A stretch of DNA of 46,009 nt, taken from Trichomonas tenax (lineage: Eukaryota; Parabasalia; Trichomonadida; Trichomonadidae). The DNA is taken from assembly GCA_023091735.1 (NCBI GenBank), contig JALKBU010000354.1, positions 1 to 46,009 on the forward strand. Direction: 5' to 3'. Shown piece after piece: positions 9,721-19,731 of this stretch. Every line of letters begins with the position of its first letter. The stretch's first letter is position 1. Made by a program: the position numbers and the translations under genes. The notes below the pieces were generated by a model. The model was given only the letters and a program-made list of their open reading frames with translations. It ran no database searches and had not been told where the DNA came from.

Positions 9721-10132
9721 TTATTTTCCCAAAATTATCATACACAAAAATAAGGTGTAATTTTTTTCTCATTGCATAAATGTTTTCATTGTGCGATGGA
9801 TAAAAATACTAAGGTGAATAAGATTTTCGCAAGATAGCCTTTAAAGAAATTGGCACTTTTAGTGATTTTCACAGTTGCTTGATATACAGCCTTGATTTCA
9901 TCTTTTTTGTCTCCATAACACTTATTTGATTATATAAATTCGTTTAACTCTAAGGTTTCAGTTTTTGAATTTGTCAAAATTCTGAATCTTGTTCTAAATT
10001 TTGTGCGCTACTCATTCTTTATCATATTTCAAAAAAAGTCTTATCTGCAATTCAATTTTTTACAGGTTTGCTTTATAAAATATTATAAAGAATGGGGTTT
10101 TCAAAAATATTTAATTCAATGAGTTTTTCTCA

Positions 10133-10886
10133 ATGTTTGTTGTTCTCTTTGTGCTCTGCTGTGCGCTTCACAGAGATGTAGCTCCATCAGATGTTTGGAG
10201 GCTCTTTTACGATGACATGTATAATGGAAATGACTATACATCCTGTGAAAAATGTGCGATCTCATCTTACCAAAATGAAATCTTCATTTTCAGTGGATAT
10301 TTCCATGATCTAGCATCAGGGTGTATGTATATAACATCAAGTAGTATCAAAGTTCTTCAATTATATTGTTTATTTAACAAATGTTCGCGAAGCAGCAGTG
10401 GAGGAGCAATATATTTCAGTTGATCCAGTTCTATAATTCAACATAGATTCTGTGCGATAAATGTTTATGCCAGCATTGATGATTTGTTTTCTTATTCAAA
10501 TTGTCACTCTTGAAAATTGTACAATTCATGGACCATATAGTAATGGAGCAGCATTTGCAAAAGAAAATAGCAATGGGTATATATTCATCATCATCATCAA
10601 TTGCTAAGTTGATAGTCTTTTATGTTATAATAATTATGGAACATTCAGTACAACTGGTATTATAACAAGGAGTTCTTTGAATGTTCTTTCTCATTTCTCT
10701 ACTTTTAATTGTAGAGCAGAAATTAAGATGAATGATATAAACATTAGAGCAGCAAAAGAAGATTCATCATATGATTCTAAACCTGAAGCACTGTTGCATA
10801 TGTTACAAGGAATCTATATGGCCACAACATTTGATTTAAATTTAAAAACTTTTTTTATTTTTATTTTTTTTCCGGTCAAATGTTAA
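10133..10886 (+). pseudogene. Pmp-like repeat protein relic, copy 2, with signal peptide
   Basis: The ATG at 10133 opens 96 codons. MFVVLFVLCCALHRD is a good signal peptide, followed by cysteine-containing beta-repeat sequence ending CSRSSSGGAIYFS. A TGA at about 10421 then interrupts the frame. Translation past the stop gives SSSIIQHRFCAINVYAS, parallel to copy 1 at 9.4 kb, where the equivalent codon is GGC (Gly). Further frames reach about 10886 (GPYSNGAAF, NVLSHFSTFNCRAEI). A truncated 96-residue secreted product remains possible. The parent family is large in trichomonads and lies at the cell surface. Confidence 0.6.
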
Positions 10887-10889
10887 GCG

Positions 10890-11293
10890 AAAAAAATACA
10901 TATTTAAATTGCAATTCTGAATGCAAATGATATAAATATAATTACTCCTATATATTGCGTATGATTATAAAGAAACTGACATTATATCTTTAGTCACTGA
11001 TGATTTACATTAATTTTAATTCGTCATAAGTGCAAAAAAATAGAATTGAATTCCATGATAAACAAGTTAAATTTAATACAAAAATTTAAACTGAAGAAAA
11101 TTTCTCGTTAAATTATAGCCAAAATCTTATTACTGAAGAAATATTGATTGAAAAATTTGCAAAATAATTGAGTTTGGAAGGATTTTTGGCGTAAAACTTG
11201 AAATACGCAGAGAGTCTATTTTAAAATTTAACTAAAATCAACAAAATTATTCAATAATGAAAAAAACGTTTTTGGACCAAATTTATAAAAAAA
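10890..11293. other. intergenic region, nothing recognised
   Basis: AT-rich. A short upstream frame starts with ATG at 11257, encodes 14 codons and overlaps the start of the next gene. It matters only if transcription starts before it, and no clear Inr fixes the start. Confidence 0.35.
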
Positions 11294-12955
11294 ATGTCTG
11301 AAAATGATGACGAAAATGTCCCAAAACTGCAAAACAGCGAAAGAATTTCCTCCATGATTGACGTTAAGCAGAAGATCATCGACGGAAGCGAAAATATCGA
11401 AATAAGTTCCCGAGAAGACGAAAATGCAGCTGTAAACCAAATAAAAATCGAAGAAAACATTAAAATTGACGTTGATGATGGAATTGTGAAGCTCGCAGAG
11501 CGCGTTAAAGAAGAAAATCCGGCAGAAATCGAAGATCCAGTTCAAACATTGATTTCGAATCAAGTTTGCGGCGTTTTGAAACCAGAAAACGAAAAGAAAG
11601 AGGAAGAAACTACAAATCTCTCGAATCTTGACATCTCATCTGTAATATCAAAGCCTGCAGAAAAAGTTATCGCGAAAGTTGAAGGAACTCAAGAAACAGA
11701 ACAAACACAAGACAAAGAAGAAGACAATAACAATGACGAAAACGAAATGTTACAAATTAATATTGACGAAAAAATCAAAGAAATTCCCAAGCAAGTGCAG
11801 GAAGAGATGGAAAAACAGAAGTCAAAAGAAGAAAATGGCTATAAAAAAGAGGATCTCTCGTTCTTTAATGATACTTTTCAAACTGAAACGAAAAAAGTCG
11901 CTGAAGTTGTTGAACAGCCTGACGAACCTCAAATGGAGAGCGAGCCTCCTCCAAGGCAAGAGAAAAAAACGCAAAAAACGGCAAAACAATGTGAAATTCA
12001 ATTATCTTCTTCTCCAAAGCGCAAACGTGCAAAAAGCGTTTTCGGAGATGAACCGATGCCATATACTGAGAACGATCTCGAGATGGCCTATAACGCTTTC
12101 GTTAAAAAGAACGAACTCCCTGCATTTTTGATGCGTGATTATGTTATTGATTATGCACGTGTTCACGCTTTAAAGGCGGCGATTGCTGAGAACTACGATG
12201 AAGCAGCGAGAAGAGAACGCATCGTTGACAACATTGTCGCTGCATTTAACAACGATCAAGGCCAATTCGACACTGAATCGAAGCTCAGCAGTCTCGAACA
12301 CAGATTGCAATTCGCTCGTGATCAAAAACAGAAAGTTACGAACAAATATTTGCAGCAAATCGAAGAAATGCGAGCAAATGAAAAGAAGCGCATGGAAAAG
12401 CTTGTTTCAACACAAAACCAGGAAATTGAAGATTTTCAGGCTGATTGCCAGAACCCTGAGTTCCTTATCAAGTTCTCTAAGCCATCACTTAAACTGATGC
12501 AGCTTAAAAAGCAGCAAAAGAACTTAGCTCTCGCGCACGACTTTGAAGGAGCAAAGAACATCAAACTCGTTGCAGATAAACTTCAGCAGTCAGAAACAGC
12601 AGCTGCAAGAGATAGAGCGGCTGATTCTGTTAAAATGAAATACAGAGAGATCGTAGACAGACACGACAGAGCATTGAAATGCCAGAAACTTAATTCACAG
12701 AGAAAAGTCACCGAAAAAGAATCACAAATGCACTGCGAGATAGAAGCATATGATAAGCTTATAAAACAACTATTGGACAAAATCAAAGATGCTAAGTCCG
12801 GTAGAGTGTCAACTCTTCCTTCTTTGTCGACTGGAAGACCGATTCCTTTGAGTGCGAAGAAGAAGATTTCACAATTCAGGCGTTCTGCTGGAAAAGCGAA
12901 GTTGGATGTGAAATTAGGTAATATCAACAAGATTCTTGGTTTGTATGTGAAGTAA
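11294..12955 (+). CDS. trichomonad coiled-coil protein with acidic N-terminus
   Basis: A 553-residue protein. Residues 1-230 are highly acidic (E/D/K/N-rich) and probably disordered. A basic cluster SPKRKRAKS lies near 240. Residues ~260-310 (DLEMAYNAFVKKNELPAFLMRDYVID) form a compact helical segment, and ~320-510 is a long coiled coil containing FSKPSLKLMQLKKQQKNLAL and FEGAKNIK. That pattern (K-P-S-x-x-L-x-x-L, then LALxxxFExA) recurs in a large family of uncharacterised coiled-coil proteins of trichomonads, probably cytoskeletal. The C-terminus is basic (SAKKKISQFRRSAGKAK). The start is the first ATG of the frame. The molecular function is not known. Confidence 0.7.
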   Translation: MSENDDENVPKLQNSERISSMIDVKQKIIDGSENIEISSREDENAAVNQIKIEENIKIDVDDGIVKLAERVKEENPAEIEDPVQTLISNQVCGVLKPENEKKEEETTNLSNLDISSVISKPAEKVIAKVEGTQETEQTQDKEEDNNNDENEMLQINIDEKIKEIPKQVQEEMEKQKSKEENGYKKEDLSFFNDTFQTETKKVAEVVEQPDEPQMESEPPPRQEKKTQKTAKQCEIQLSSSPKRKRAKSVFGDEPMPYTENDLEMAYNAFVKKNELPAFLMRDYVIDYARVHALKAAIAENYDEAARRERIVDNIVAAFNNDQGQFDTESKLSSLEHRLQFARDQKQKVTNKYLQQIEEMRANEKKRMEKLVSTQNQEIEDFQADCQNPEFLIKFSKPSLKLMQLKKQQKNLALAHDFEGAKNIKLVADKLQQSETAAARDRAADSVKMKYREIVDRHDRALKCQKLNSQRKVTEKESQMHCEIEAYDKLIKQLLDKIKDAKSGRVSTLPSLSTGRPIPLSAKKKISQFRRSAGKAKLDVKLGNINKILGLYVK

Positions 12956-13513
12956 TCGTTATATTTGTTTATTAAAATCATGATTTATTATTTCGTTTTT
13001 TTTTATTTCTTGAATTATCCTTTAACTATATGAAAATTAGATACAAATTCTAGAAATATGAGAATCCTTGCTCTATCAAAGTAGGATTAAATTTAAAAAA
13101 ATTGAATAATCACAAGTTCAAGGAACTGGTATATTAAATATAGTAACACCTATAAATGTGTATTATATACTTAGATGCAATCGGCTTAAATCAAAGAAAT
13201 AAATGAAAGTTAATTATTTTAATCAATCTATAATTTTCTCTTGATAGGAACAAGTTTTCCTATTCAATTATTGAAATTGAAGCATATTTTATAAACAAAA
13301 TAAGTTCCATACGTTTATCGAACATTTCCGAGTTAAATTTTGGGCTCCACTTTTTTCTCTTTTACTCTTTTGAGTTTTGCGATTTTTAACGAGTAACCCC
13401 CTTCCGGGATGAATCTGATGAAACATTTACATGCTTTTTTGGGGTACTGATTCTAGTGGTGCAATCTGTTTCATGATCTTAGCAAGGTATTACTTAATCA
13501 TGATATGATTACA

Positions 13514-13551
13514 AACAGAAACCCATTACAAATCATTAATGGGCTTCTGTT
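13514..13551. repeat. 15-bp hairpin (one mismatch)
   Basis: Arms 13514-13528 (AACAGAAACCCATTA) and 13537-13551 (TAATGGGCTTCTGTT) pair except for one A-C, with an 8-nt loop. It lies in non-coding DNA between 12956 and 14988. It could be a transcript-end structure, a small transposon remnant or chance; no flanking gene depends on it. Confidence 0.55.
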
Positions 13552-13759
13552 ATGAATCTCTTTGATGATTATAACAAATATATCTCACTATTATAGCGTT
13601 CGCTCGCTTATTTTTGCAAGAGTTCCCCTAGAAAAATCAAAAAATAGAAAAGAAAAAATACGCTACGCGCAGGAGTCAAACGGCATTCCTTTGCCCATAC
13701 ATCGAGCATACCTAAAGTTATGCTACCTCAAGTTCACACAAAATTTGCTCATTGGTAAC

Positions 13760-13941
13760 ATTACATATCAAATTGTCGACTTTACATGACAAATATCAGA
13801 TAATAAGTGTGTCTAACAGGGGACTGGGACAAAATAGAACAACGTGCTTTTCTGACATGTAACTTATTTTTGACATGTAAAGTCAGGATGTCAAAATAAA
13901 GGAAAGTGACGTGTTTGCGCGGGAAAAAATGGAAAAGTGTC
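13760..13941. repeat. second cluster of TTTACATGWCAAA-type motifs
   Basis: TTTACATGACAAAT at 13781-13794 is the exact reverse complement of the unit at 7323-7336. TTTTGACATGTAAA at 13868-13881 equals the unit at 7138-7151. CTGACATGTAAC lies at 13852-13863. These sit beside a GC-rich patch TTTGCGCGGGAAA (13914-13926), which resembles an E2F site, followed by GAAAAGTGTC. No gene start is adjacent. Confidence 0.5.
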
Positions 13942-13959
13942 AATCGGTTGAAATGGATT

Positions 13960-14160
13960 GAACTCAATGTTGGAAGCCAAAGAAGACTTCATTATGAGTA
14001 GTTGTGGCCTCATAGTGAAGGATGACCTGGTGATCTAGCAGAGATGCATCCAGATGCCTATTCAACAGAAGCATGATTCGATGCATGGCGAGGTCGGTCT
14101 GAGACTTCCAAAGCCCTCGAGTGGCCAAACCAGGCCCTAACAAGAACCCACTTATTGATT
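13960..14160. other. GC-richer patch, possible coding relic
   Basis: About 200 bp of clearly higher GC than the flanks. On the plus strand two frames give coding-like stretches (MLEAKEDFIMSSCGLIVKDD, then DLAEMHPDAYSTEA and FDAWRGRSETSKALEW), separated by a frameshift. I cannot assign a family. The rest of the interval from 12956 to 14988 shows no supportable gene; a frame at about 14466-14750 has no good start and AT-driven composition. Confidence 0.3.
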
Positions 14161-14966
14161 CAATTTTTAATACACATTACATTTTCACTTTTGATATTAA
14201 AAAATTATTATTTTTTTCTATTTTTTATTTTTCACAGATACCTTTTTCATTACAAGATTATTTTCATATTATTACTTATTCTCATAATTATTAATATGTC
14301 ATTAAATTCATAATTAATTGGTCTTGAATCATGAATTAGATAATGTTTTCATATTACATTCATTTTATATACTGATTTATATTATTTAGATTCTCAATTT
14401 GATCTTTATATTCTTTGTAAAATTCGTTTTTTACTAAATTTTTATTTTTTTTTTCTTCAAATTATTTGTTTATAATTCATATTTACCATGCAAGAAGGGA
14501 TAATTTCGACCGAGTTTCTTGGTTTGGAGTGCAACAAAAATTTGCAATGAACTACGTTTATGGTCTTCATACTCAGCGCGGAGTTTCAATCTATAAATGT
14601 CAGTATTGTTTAGACTACAAAGTTATTTATAACACTTTTTATAAAAGTGACAATTTGCCCTCGCAAAAGGGTGACGGTTTATTCATGAAAAGTGACTTTA
14701 AGGTTCGATGCCACATTTTGATGTTCACTTTTGTCCTAGACTCTGTCTAACAGGCGTGAAAATCTATGGAAAATGAGAAGCGTAGAGGAAATATTGATGC
14801 AAATTCCCATAAAATTCTGATCTTTATATGAATACAGCCAATGCTATAAAATCGAAAATTTGAAAACTATTTGGTCAGTTATGATGAAAATTTTCGATTT
14901 TTTTTTTCGTGATTTTAATCAAAGAAATTATTAAATCTAAAGTTATTAAGAGTTGCAATAAAATTT

Positions 14967-14973
14967 TCACTTT
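14967..14973 (+). promoter_or_regulatory. initiator (Inr) TCACTTT
   Basis: It matches the trichomonad initiator TCA(+1)YT/A and lies 22 nt before the ATG at 14989, the usual short leader. It supports that start. Confidence 0.75.
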
Positions 14974-14988
14974 TTTACAATAAAAAAA

Positions 14989-16848
14989 ATGTCTGAGTCT
15001 CAACTAAATGAATTAAAGCGACAATTGCAAGGAGCAAACTCCAAAAACAAACTGCTTTTGCAGGAAAATGCGCAGTTGAAGGCTTCCACGAAACAAACGG
15101 GAAATCAAAATTCCATATTTCAGTTTGATACAAGTGTAGAGGATATTCAGAAGTCCGCGAAAGAGTTCGATGACTTGGTATTCTGTAACACACAGTTGGC
15201 TCTCGCTAACGAAGCTCTAGCCGACACTATTGAACAATTAAAAGAAGAACTCGCTGCAGCACACCAAAACGAGTCTTCAGAGTCTCCACAATATAAAGCC
15301 GACCAACTTATCGCTAAAGTCCAAGAAGAACTCATCAATAAGAAAAAAGAATGCGACGATTTAAACGACGAAATAAGATCATTAAAGGAACTATTGGGTG
15401 AGAAAAACGAAAAATTCAAGAAAATGCGTTCATCGCCACAGAAATTATCGCCAGATAAAAATAGAACGAAATCTTTAGTAAATTCTTTAGATTTGGATAA
15501 GGAATCAATGGATTACATCCTTGGACTTCCTGAAGCTGATGCCACATCTCAAATTTCTAAAATCATTGCAAAAATTATCGAAAAATCTAAATTACAACAC
15601 GATACATTAAATGGAATATTATTCGAAATGCGAAGACTAGCTATAGAAGAAAAGAAGATTCCTGGCATTCGTGATCAGTTATTCATCGATTTAGTTGATC
15701 AAAATATCAAAATTCACGGCGGGGGTGAACAAATTTCACTTCTTGCTGGAACGACTCTCAACAGCAGAGCTGTTGCTCTCGAAAAATTCGTTGATAAGGA
15801 TGATCCGCTTTACCAATTATTTATCGCTCAATTTTTATTCTCAATAAAATTAATGAAACAGAATCAGAGATACGCAGATGAATTAAATCGCGTTAAAGAA
15901 TCAATCAACAAGCACGGAATGACAGATATCGGCGAAATTGATCAATTAATCGCTTCTTCTTTCATCAATGCCGACGAAAATGATGATCTTCTCGAACAGA
16001 ACGCGAAAGTCACAGAAACAAACAGAATGCTCTCTGCTGAGAACACTACACTCGCTGAGCACTTAGCGGAAATCTCCAGAGATCATTCATCTCTTTCAAT
16101 CAAGCTGACAGAGAAAGACAAACAAATTGAATCATTAAAGAAGATGAATTCATTGCTCAGACAAGAAAATGAAGAGAAACATAGCTCGATCACAAGCTTA
16201 AGATCAAGAACAGTGTCTGTCATTGATTATCCAATCTCAACAAGATCATCTGATGCTGTTTCATCGATAATCGTCAATGATCTTAGAAACAAAGTTGCAA
16301 AACTTCAATCCAAAGTCAGGCAACTCAAGAGACATCAGAAAGATGAAATCTCTGAACTCACAGATCTATACGAATCCCAGAGGCTCTCTATGTCACGGAC
16401 TGCAGAATCATCTCTTTCTCAGGCAGCTTTAGAAGCAAGAAAAGTCATGGAAGATCTCCAGAAAGTCAATCTCGAACTCGTCAAATCCAAGAGTGATGCA
16501 GATGAATTACGCAGAGAAGTCGAGAGCCTCAAGAGAGGAAAGAGTTCACTAGAGTTGCAGCTCTCAGAAGCAGAAAGAAAGGCTGCAAAAGCAGTGCAAA
16601 TGTATCAAGAAAAAGATGCTCAATTCGCAAAAGAAATCGCTGAACGTCAACGCGAAGACAAGAAGCGTGCACAGGAGAAAGAGAAATCATCTGTATGGCC
16701 ATTCTTATGTGCAGCAAACATTGTCGCTCTCGAATACGGAATCAGCGTAGATGACATTAACGATTTCGCGAAAGTAATGCAGCTCGCTAAGAAGGACATC
16801 GGCAATCTAAGGTATTTCCAACAGAATTCTGTACAGTATACTAAGTGA
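14989..16848 (+). CDS. long coiled-coil protein, probably cytoskeletal
   Basis: A 619-residue protein beginning MSESQLNELKRQL. Heptad-rich coiled coils cover ~3-45, ~65-145 and ~320-565 (K/E/Q/L-rich, for example LELQLSEAERKAAKAV). A more globular helical segment of ~150-310 (MDYILGLPEADATSQISKII, DDPLYQLFIAQFLFSIKLM) lies between them. The C-terminal 50 residues (WPFLCAANIVALEYGISVDDINDF) are non-coiled and look like a conserved tail. It resembles the abundant trichomonad structural coiled-coil proteins, but I recognise no named family. The start is supported by an Inr 22 nt upstream. It stands alone, with about 2 kb of non-coding sequence on either side. Confidence 0.75.
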   Translation: MSESQLNELKRQLQGANSKNKLLLQENAQLKASTKQTGNQNSIFQFDTSVEDIQKSAKEFDDLVFCNTQLALANEALADTIEQLKEELAAAHQNESSESPQYKADQLIAKVQEELINKKKECDDLNDEIRSLKELLGEKNEKFKKMRSSPQKLSPDKNRTKSLVNSLDLDKESMDYILGLPEADATSQISKIIAKIIEKSKLQHDTLNGILFEMRRLAIEEKKIPGIRDQLFIDLVDQNIKIHGGGEQISLLAGTTLNSRAVALEKFVDKDDPLYQLFIAQFLFSIKLMKQNQRYADELNRVKESINKHGMTDIGEIDQLIASSFINADENDDLLEQNAKVTETNRMLSAENTTLAEHLAEISRDHSSLSIKLTEKDKQIESLKKMNSLLRQENEEKHSSITSLRSRTVSVIDYPISTRSSDAVSSIIVNDLRNKVAKLQSKVRQLKRHQKDEISELTDLYESQRLSMSRTAESSLSQAALEARKVMEDLQKVNLELVKSKSDADELRREVESLKRGKSSLELQLSEAERKAAKAVQMYQEKDAQFAKEIAERQREDKKRAQEKEKSSVWPFLCAANIVALEYGISVDDINDFAKVMQLAKKDIGNLRYFQQNSVQYTK

Positions 16849-17025
16849 ACACATTTAATATTTGACTCACGAAAATAGTGTTTATCATGTATTATTTCCA
16901 TTCACCCTGTAAAATGTAGAATAAATCTTATATTAAATCGATATTGTTGCATATATTTTCATCACAACGATCATTACTTTTTTCTCATTTTTGATGTCTT
17001 ATATCATCATTTATTGGTGAAAAAT

Positions 17026-17052
17026 GACGGCTTTCGGCCTGTTACAGCCGTC
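17026..17052. other. GC-rich hairpin in AT-rich DNA
   Basis: GACGGCT (17026-17032) and AGCCGTC (17046-17052) form a perfect 7-bp stem with a 13-nt loop (TTCGGCCTGTTAC). It is unusual for its surroundings. It could be part of a small structured RNA or a transposon end; I could not match it to U1-U6, RNase P or SRP RNA. Confidence 0.4.
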
Positions 17053-17675
17053 GTTGAGTCTATTTTAGAATCAAACATAAATTGAAAATTGTGATAAATT
17101 ACCTGTGAAATTTAGCCAATTTACGGTGCAAATATATCACTGCAATATTTTTAGAGCTTTTCTCCTTTTAACTGTGCTAATGCCAAAAAATCAAAAATGT
17201 AATTGTTTTCCTGTCGATGGCCATATTGAATCTTAATCTGGAAACAAGGAAGATTCTAAAACACAAACATTTGCAAGTTTGATATAGCACTCTATGATGC
17301 ATCTATTTCATGATGTACAACAGATCGTAAACCATTAGTTGACATGATTATATTCATATAATTTTTCATTGATTTTGATTATATTGGGATAAAAAACTCT
17401 GTGTTTAGCTTCTTTATGACCCACAACAGAGACCTCTCTTATACAAATCTTGCTTTTAAAAGCCTAAATTTCTCAAAAAAAATTATTTGAATACACCTCG
17501 TCATTTTTCCCTCAAAAAATATAAATTTCAATACAAATCAATTTAAGCTTTTTCCATATACAGTAATTGACTTGTATCCAAAAAAATATTTATTGGATTA
17601 TAAATACAGAAAATAATTATAAATCTGTAATGACAACAATATAAAGAATAGATTTATGATGACAAAAACAAAAAA

Positions 17676-17908
17676 TTAAAGTAAAAATATGATTATTAAT
17701 AACCTTATTATATTTTCAAGTTTAGACGTTAAAGACGTTAGCATAAGAGGCATCATAGCGCTGTCATTGCTCAAGCCTTGGCTGACGCTGTAAGGCCCTG
17801 GGTGTAGTGTAATATTGGGTATTCTATCTAGTCTGGCTTCCTTCTTTTTTGCTAAGATATCTTCGAAAATAAAATACTTGTTTAATTTCCTCGTTTTAGA
17901 CTGGCGTC
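17676..17908 (-). pseudogene. coding-like relic, unassigned
   Basis: About 75 codons open on the minus strand with no ATG: KKEARLDRIPNITLHPGP, then YSVSQGLSNDSAMMPLML. Its base composition is clearly richer in GC than the surroundings, which suggests the remnant of a gene end. No family is recognised. It may equally be chance. Confidence 0.25.
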
Positions 17909-18963
17909 AAGTTCTCATCGATGTTACCATCGTAATTTACATTCCAAAAGTACGTCATGAAATTTGGTTTTTTGAACACCAAAGTTACTGATATCTAGAC
18001 CATGGCTTGAAAGCAGTATGAACTACAACATACAGTAATGACGCTGTTATAGTTCAGAGAAAATCTGGTATTCAGTTTTTGAGATCTCAATTCGAATATT
18101 CCGTTTAAACAAAATTTCGCATAAAAAAGAATATAGATTGTGTTTCCTTCTACTGGTCACTGCAGATGATGCTTCTATTTTAAGCAAATCATTGTTTTTA
18201 TTTACCATATGAAATTAGATTTTGTTAAAATTTGTCTTTTTTTCGATTATTGTTAAATGAATTACATGCAAATGAAGAAAATTAATGTAATATCTTCTCA
18301 TTCGTCATAAATATATGATTGTTTTCCAATGCATGAGATTTCAGCTTTATGACTTTATACAAGGCTTTGCTCAAGTTTCTATAATACTGCTTATATTATA
18401 CAATCACTCTTATTATTTAAAATCTTTCTATTTCATCTACAAAGTCTTTAAAAACAAAAAGCCTCGAAAAAAAATCAAATTATATGCATTTTTATATCCT
18501 GAATACTGTAGAAGCGATTTTATTTAAATCTCTCGTATAAGTCGATCATAGTCACCAAAGTGTATACTTGCAAGTATAGCCTCTAAATATCAGTAATTTT
18601 TACTTACCATGACTTTCATTCAATCTCCATAGATTCTCCCAACACTGCGAAATTATGCTTTACTATGATAGCACAGCACTTTGTTTTCTAGCAAATTAGC
18701 CCATCAAAACTCTCTCACAATTTAAATCTATTAAATCCGGCTAATAAACCTCTCAAATCGTGAACAATTAATACTGTTTTTCGGCTGTTCTTATGTAGTG
18801 TGTAAATTTATGTTTAAAATCAAAATTTTCAAAAATTGAAAATTAAAACACGAATATTTTAAATACATTCATGAGTTATGGTGTAGATTCGATATATCAA
18901 AGAAAATTGCGATGACCAAAATTCAAAAATACAGTGGCCAAAATTCATGGGTTTTCTTAAAAA

Positions 18964-18970
18964 TCATTTT
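18964..18970 (+). promoter_or_regulatory. initiator (Inr) TCATTTT
   Basis: It matches TCA(+1)YT/A, 14 nt before the ATG at 18978. It selects that ATG over the upstream in-frame ATG at 18912, which lies before the initiator. Confidence 0.75.
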
Positions 18971-18977
18971 TTTAATA

Positions 18978-19421
18978 ATGCAATTGTGGATTCATACTCA
19001 CGATAATAAAATACACAACCACACATTCCACCAGACAGACAGTGTTTCCTCAGTCCAGGAGACAGTTAATTCCATGGATTCACTCATACTTTACAACAAT
19101 CAAATTTTAGTACCGACGATGCCATTGGGATTCTACAACATTGCCAATGGATCACACGTTTACTTAGTTCCTCATATGTCACAGCCACAGAAGAAGAACG
19201 GCTTCTCACCAGCTCAAGTTGCTGATATTAAGAAAGAAGTCGAGCGCATCAAAGATATAATGTACTCAAAGATTGACTCCACACCAAAGTATTTTGGAAA
19301 GATCGTTAAGAGATTCAACGGAATTAAGAGACCGAACGAAATATCTGTTGATGATATGCAGTTAACAGTTCCATCATCAATGGCTACACCATCAATCACA
19401 GCTTTACCAAAGTTTTGGTAA
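18978..19421 (+). CDS. ubiquitin-like domain protein with C-terminal LPKFW
   Basis: A 147-residue protein. From the ATG at 18978 it starts MQLWIHTHDNKIHNHTF and aligns without a gap with the first 30 residues of ubiquitin (MQIFVKT...TDSV for SDTV). YNNQI and FYNIANGSHVYLV match the ubiquitin segments FAGKQ and DYNIQKESTLHLV, with a shortened region in between. No C-terminal GG is present, so it is not a conjugated modifier but an N-terminal ubiquitin-like (UBL) domain. A basic helix follows (VADIKKEVERIKDIM), then a low-complexity tail ending exactly in ALPKFW. The UBL protein at 34284-34913 carries the same LPKFW. The stop overlaps TAAA. Likely a UBL-type adaptor in protein turnover, by inference only. 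An earlier in-frame ATG at 18912 would add 22 residues unlike ubiquitin. Confidence 0.75.
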   Translation: MQLWIHTHDNKIHNHTFHQTDSVSSVQETVNSMDSLILYNNQILVPTMPLGFYNIANGSHVYLVPHMSQPQKKNGFSPAQVADIKKEVERIKDIMYSKIDSTPKYFGKIVKRFNGIKRPNEISVDDMQLTVPSSMATPSITALPKFW

Positions 19422-19731
19422 AGTTTTCATTGTGATTTATATTATAAGATGCAAAAAGATCTTCATTACCATGTATATATACTTTATAGATTTTATTATA
19501 CTATTGTTTTTATATTATTTAAACCTTTTCTATCCCTTCTATCCCTTAAAAAAACAAACTTTTTTTCCAATTTCCTACAATTTGAAGTTTAAATATGTTT
19601 AGCTCAATGGCCAGATTTAGTGTTAGTGAAAAATAGATCTATTTACATAATAAACAGAAAGATTGGGAAAGATTTTATGACGGTACAAAACTCTTATCGA
19701 AACAATATATATAAACATGTAAACATAAATT

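Larger units (their letters stand above)
16849..18963. other. 2.1-kb intergenic region with one hairpin and one relic
   Basis: Mostly AT-rich DNA. It contains the GC hairpin at 17026-17052 and the minus-strand coding-like stretch at 17676-17908. A frame at 18315-18527 is AT-driven and not supported as a gene. No tRNA or snRNA is recognised. Confidence 0.4.

Noticed and set aside
13660..13740. tRNA-like sequence with a D-arm-like hairpin (AGCATA-N8-TATGCT)
   Set aside because: No anticodon or acceptor stem can be formed in either direction.
14466..14750. 94-codon plus frame with CxxC
   Set aside because: No ATG at the start, no recognised motif, codon pattern like non-coding DNA; left as unassigned.
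18315..18527. 70-codon hydrophobic plus frame
   Set aside because: Phe/Ile/Tyr/Lys-rich translation typical of AT-rich spacer, no Inr.
18912..18977. 22-codon N-terminal extension of the first UBL protein
   Set aside because: Lies upstream of the Inr at 18964 and is unlike ubiquitin, while the ATG at 18978 starts the domain exactly.
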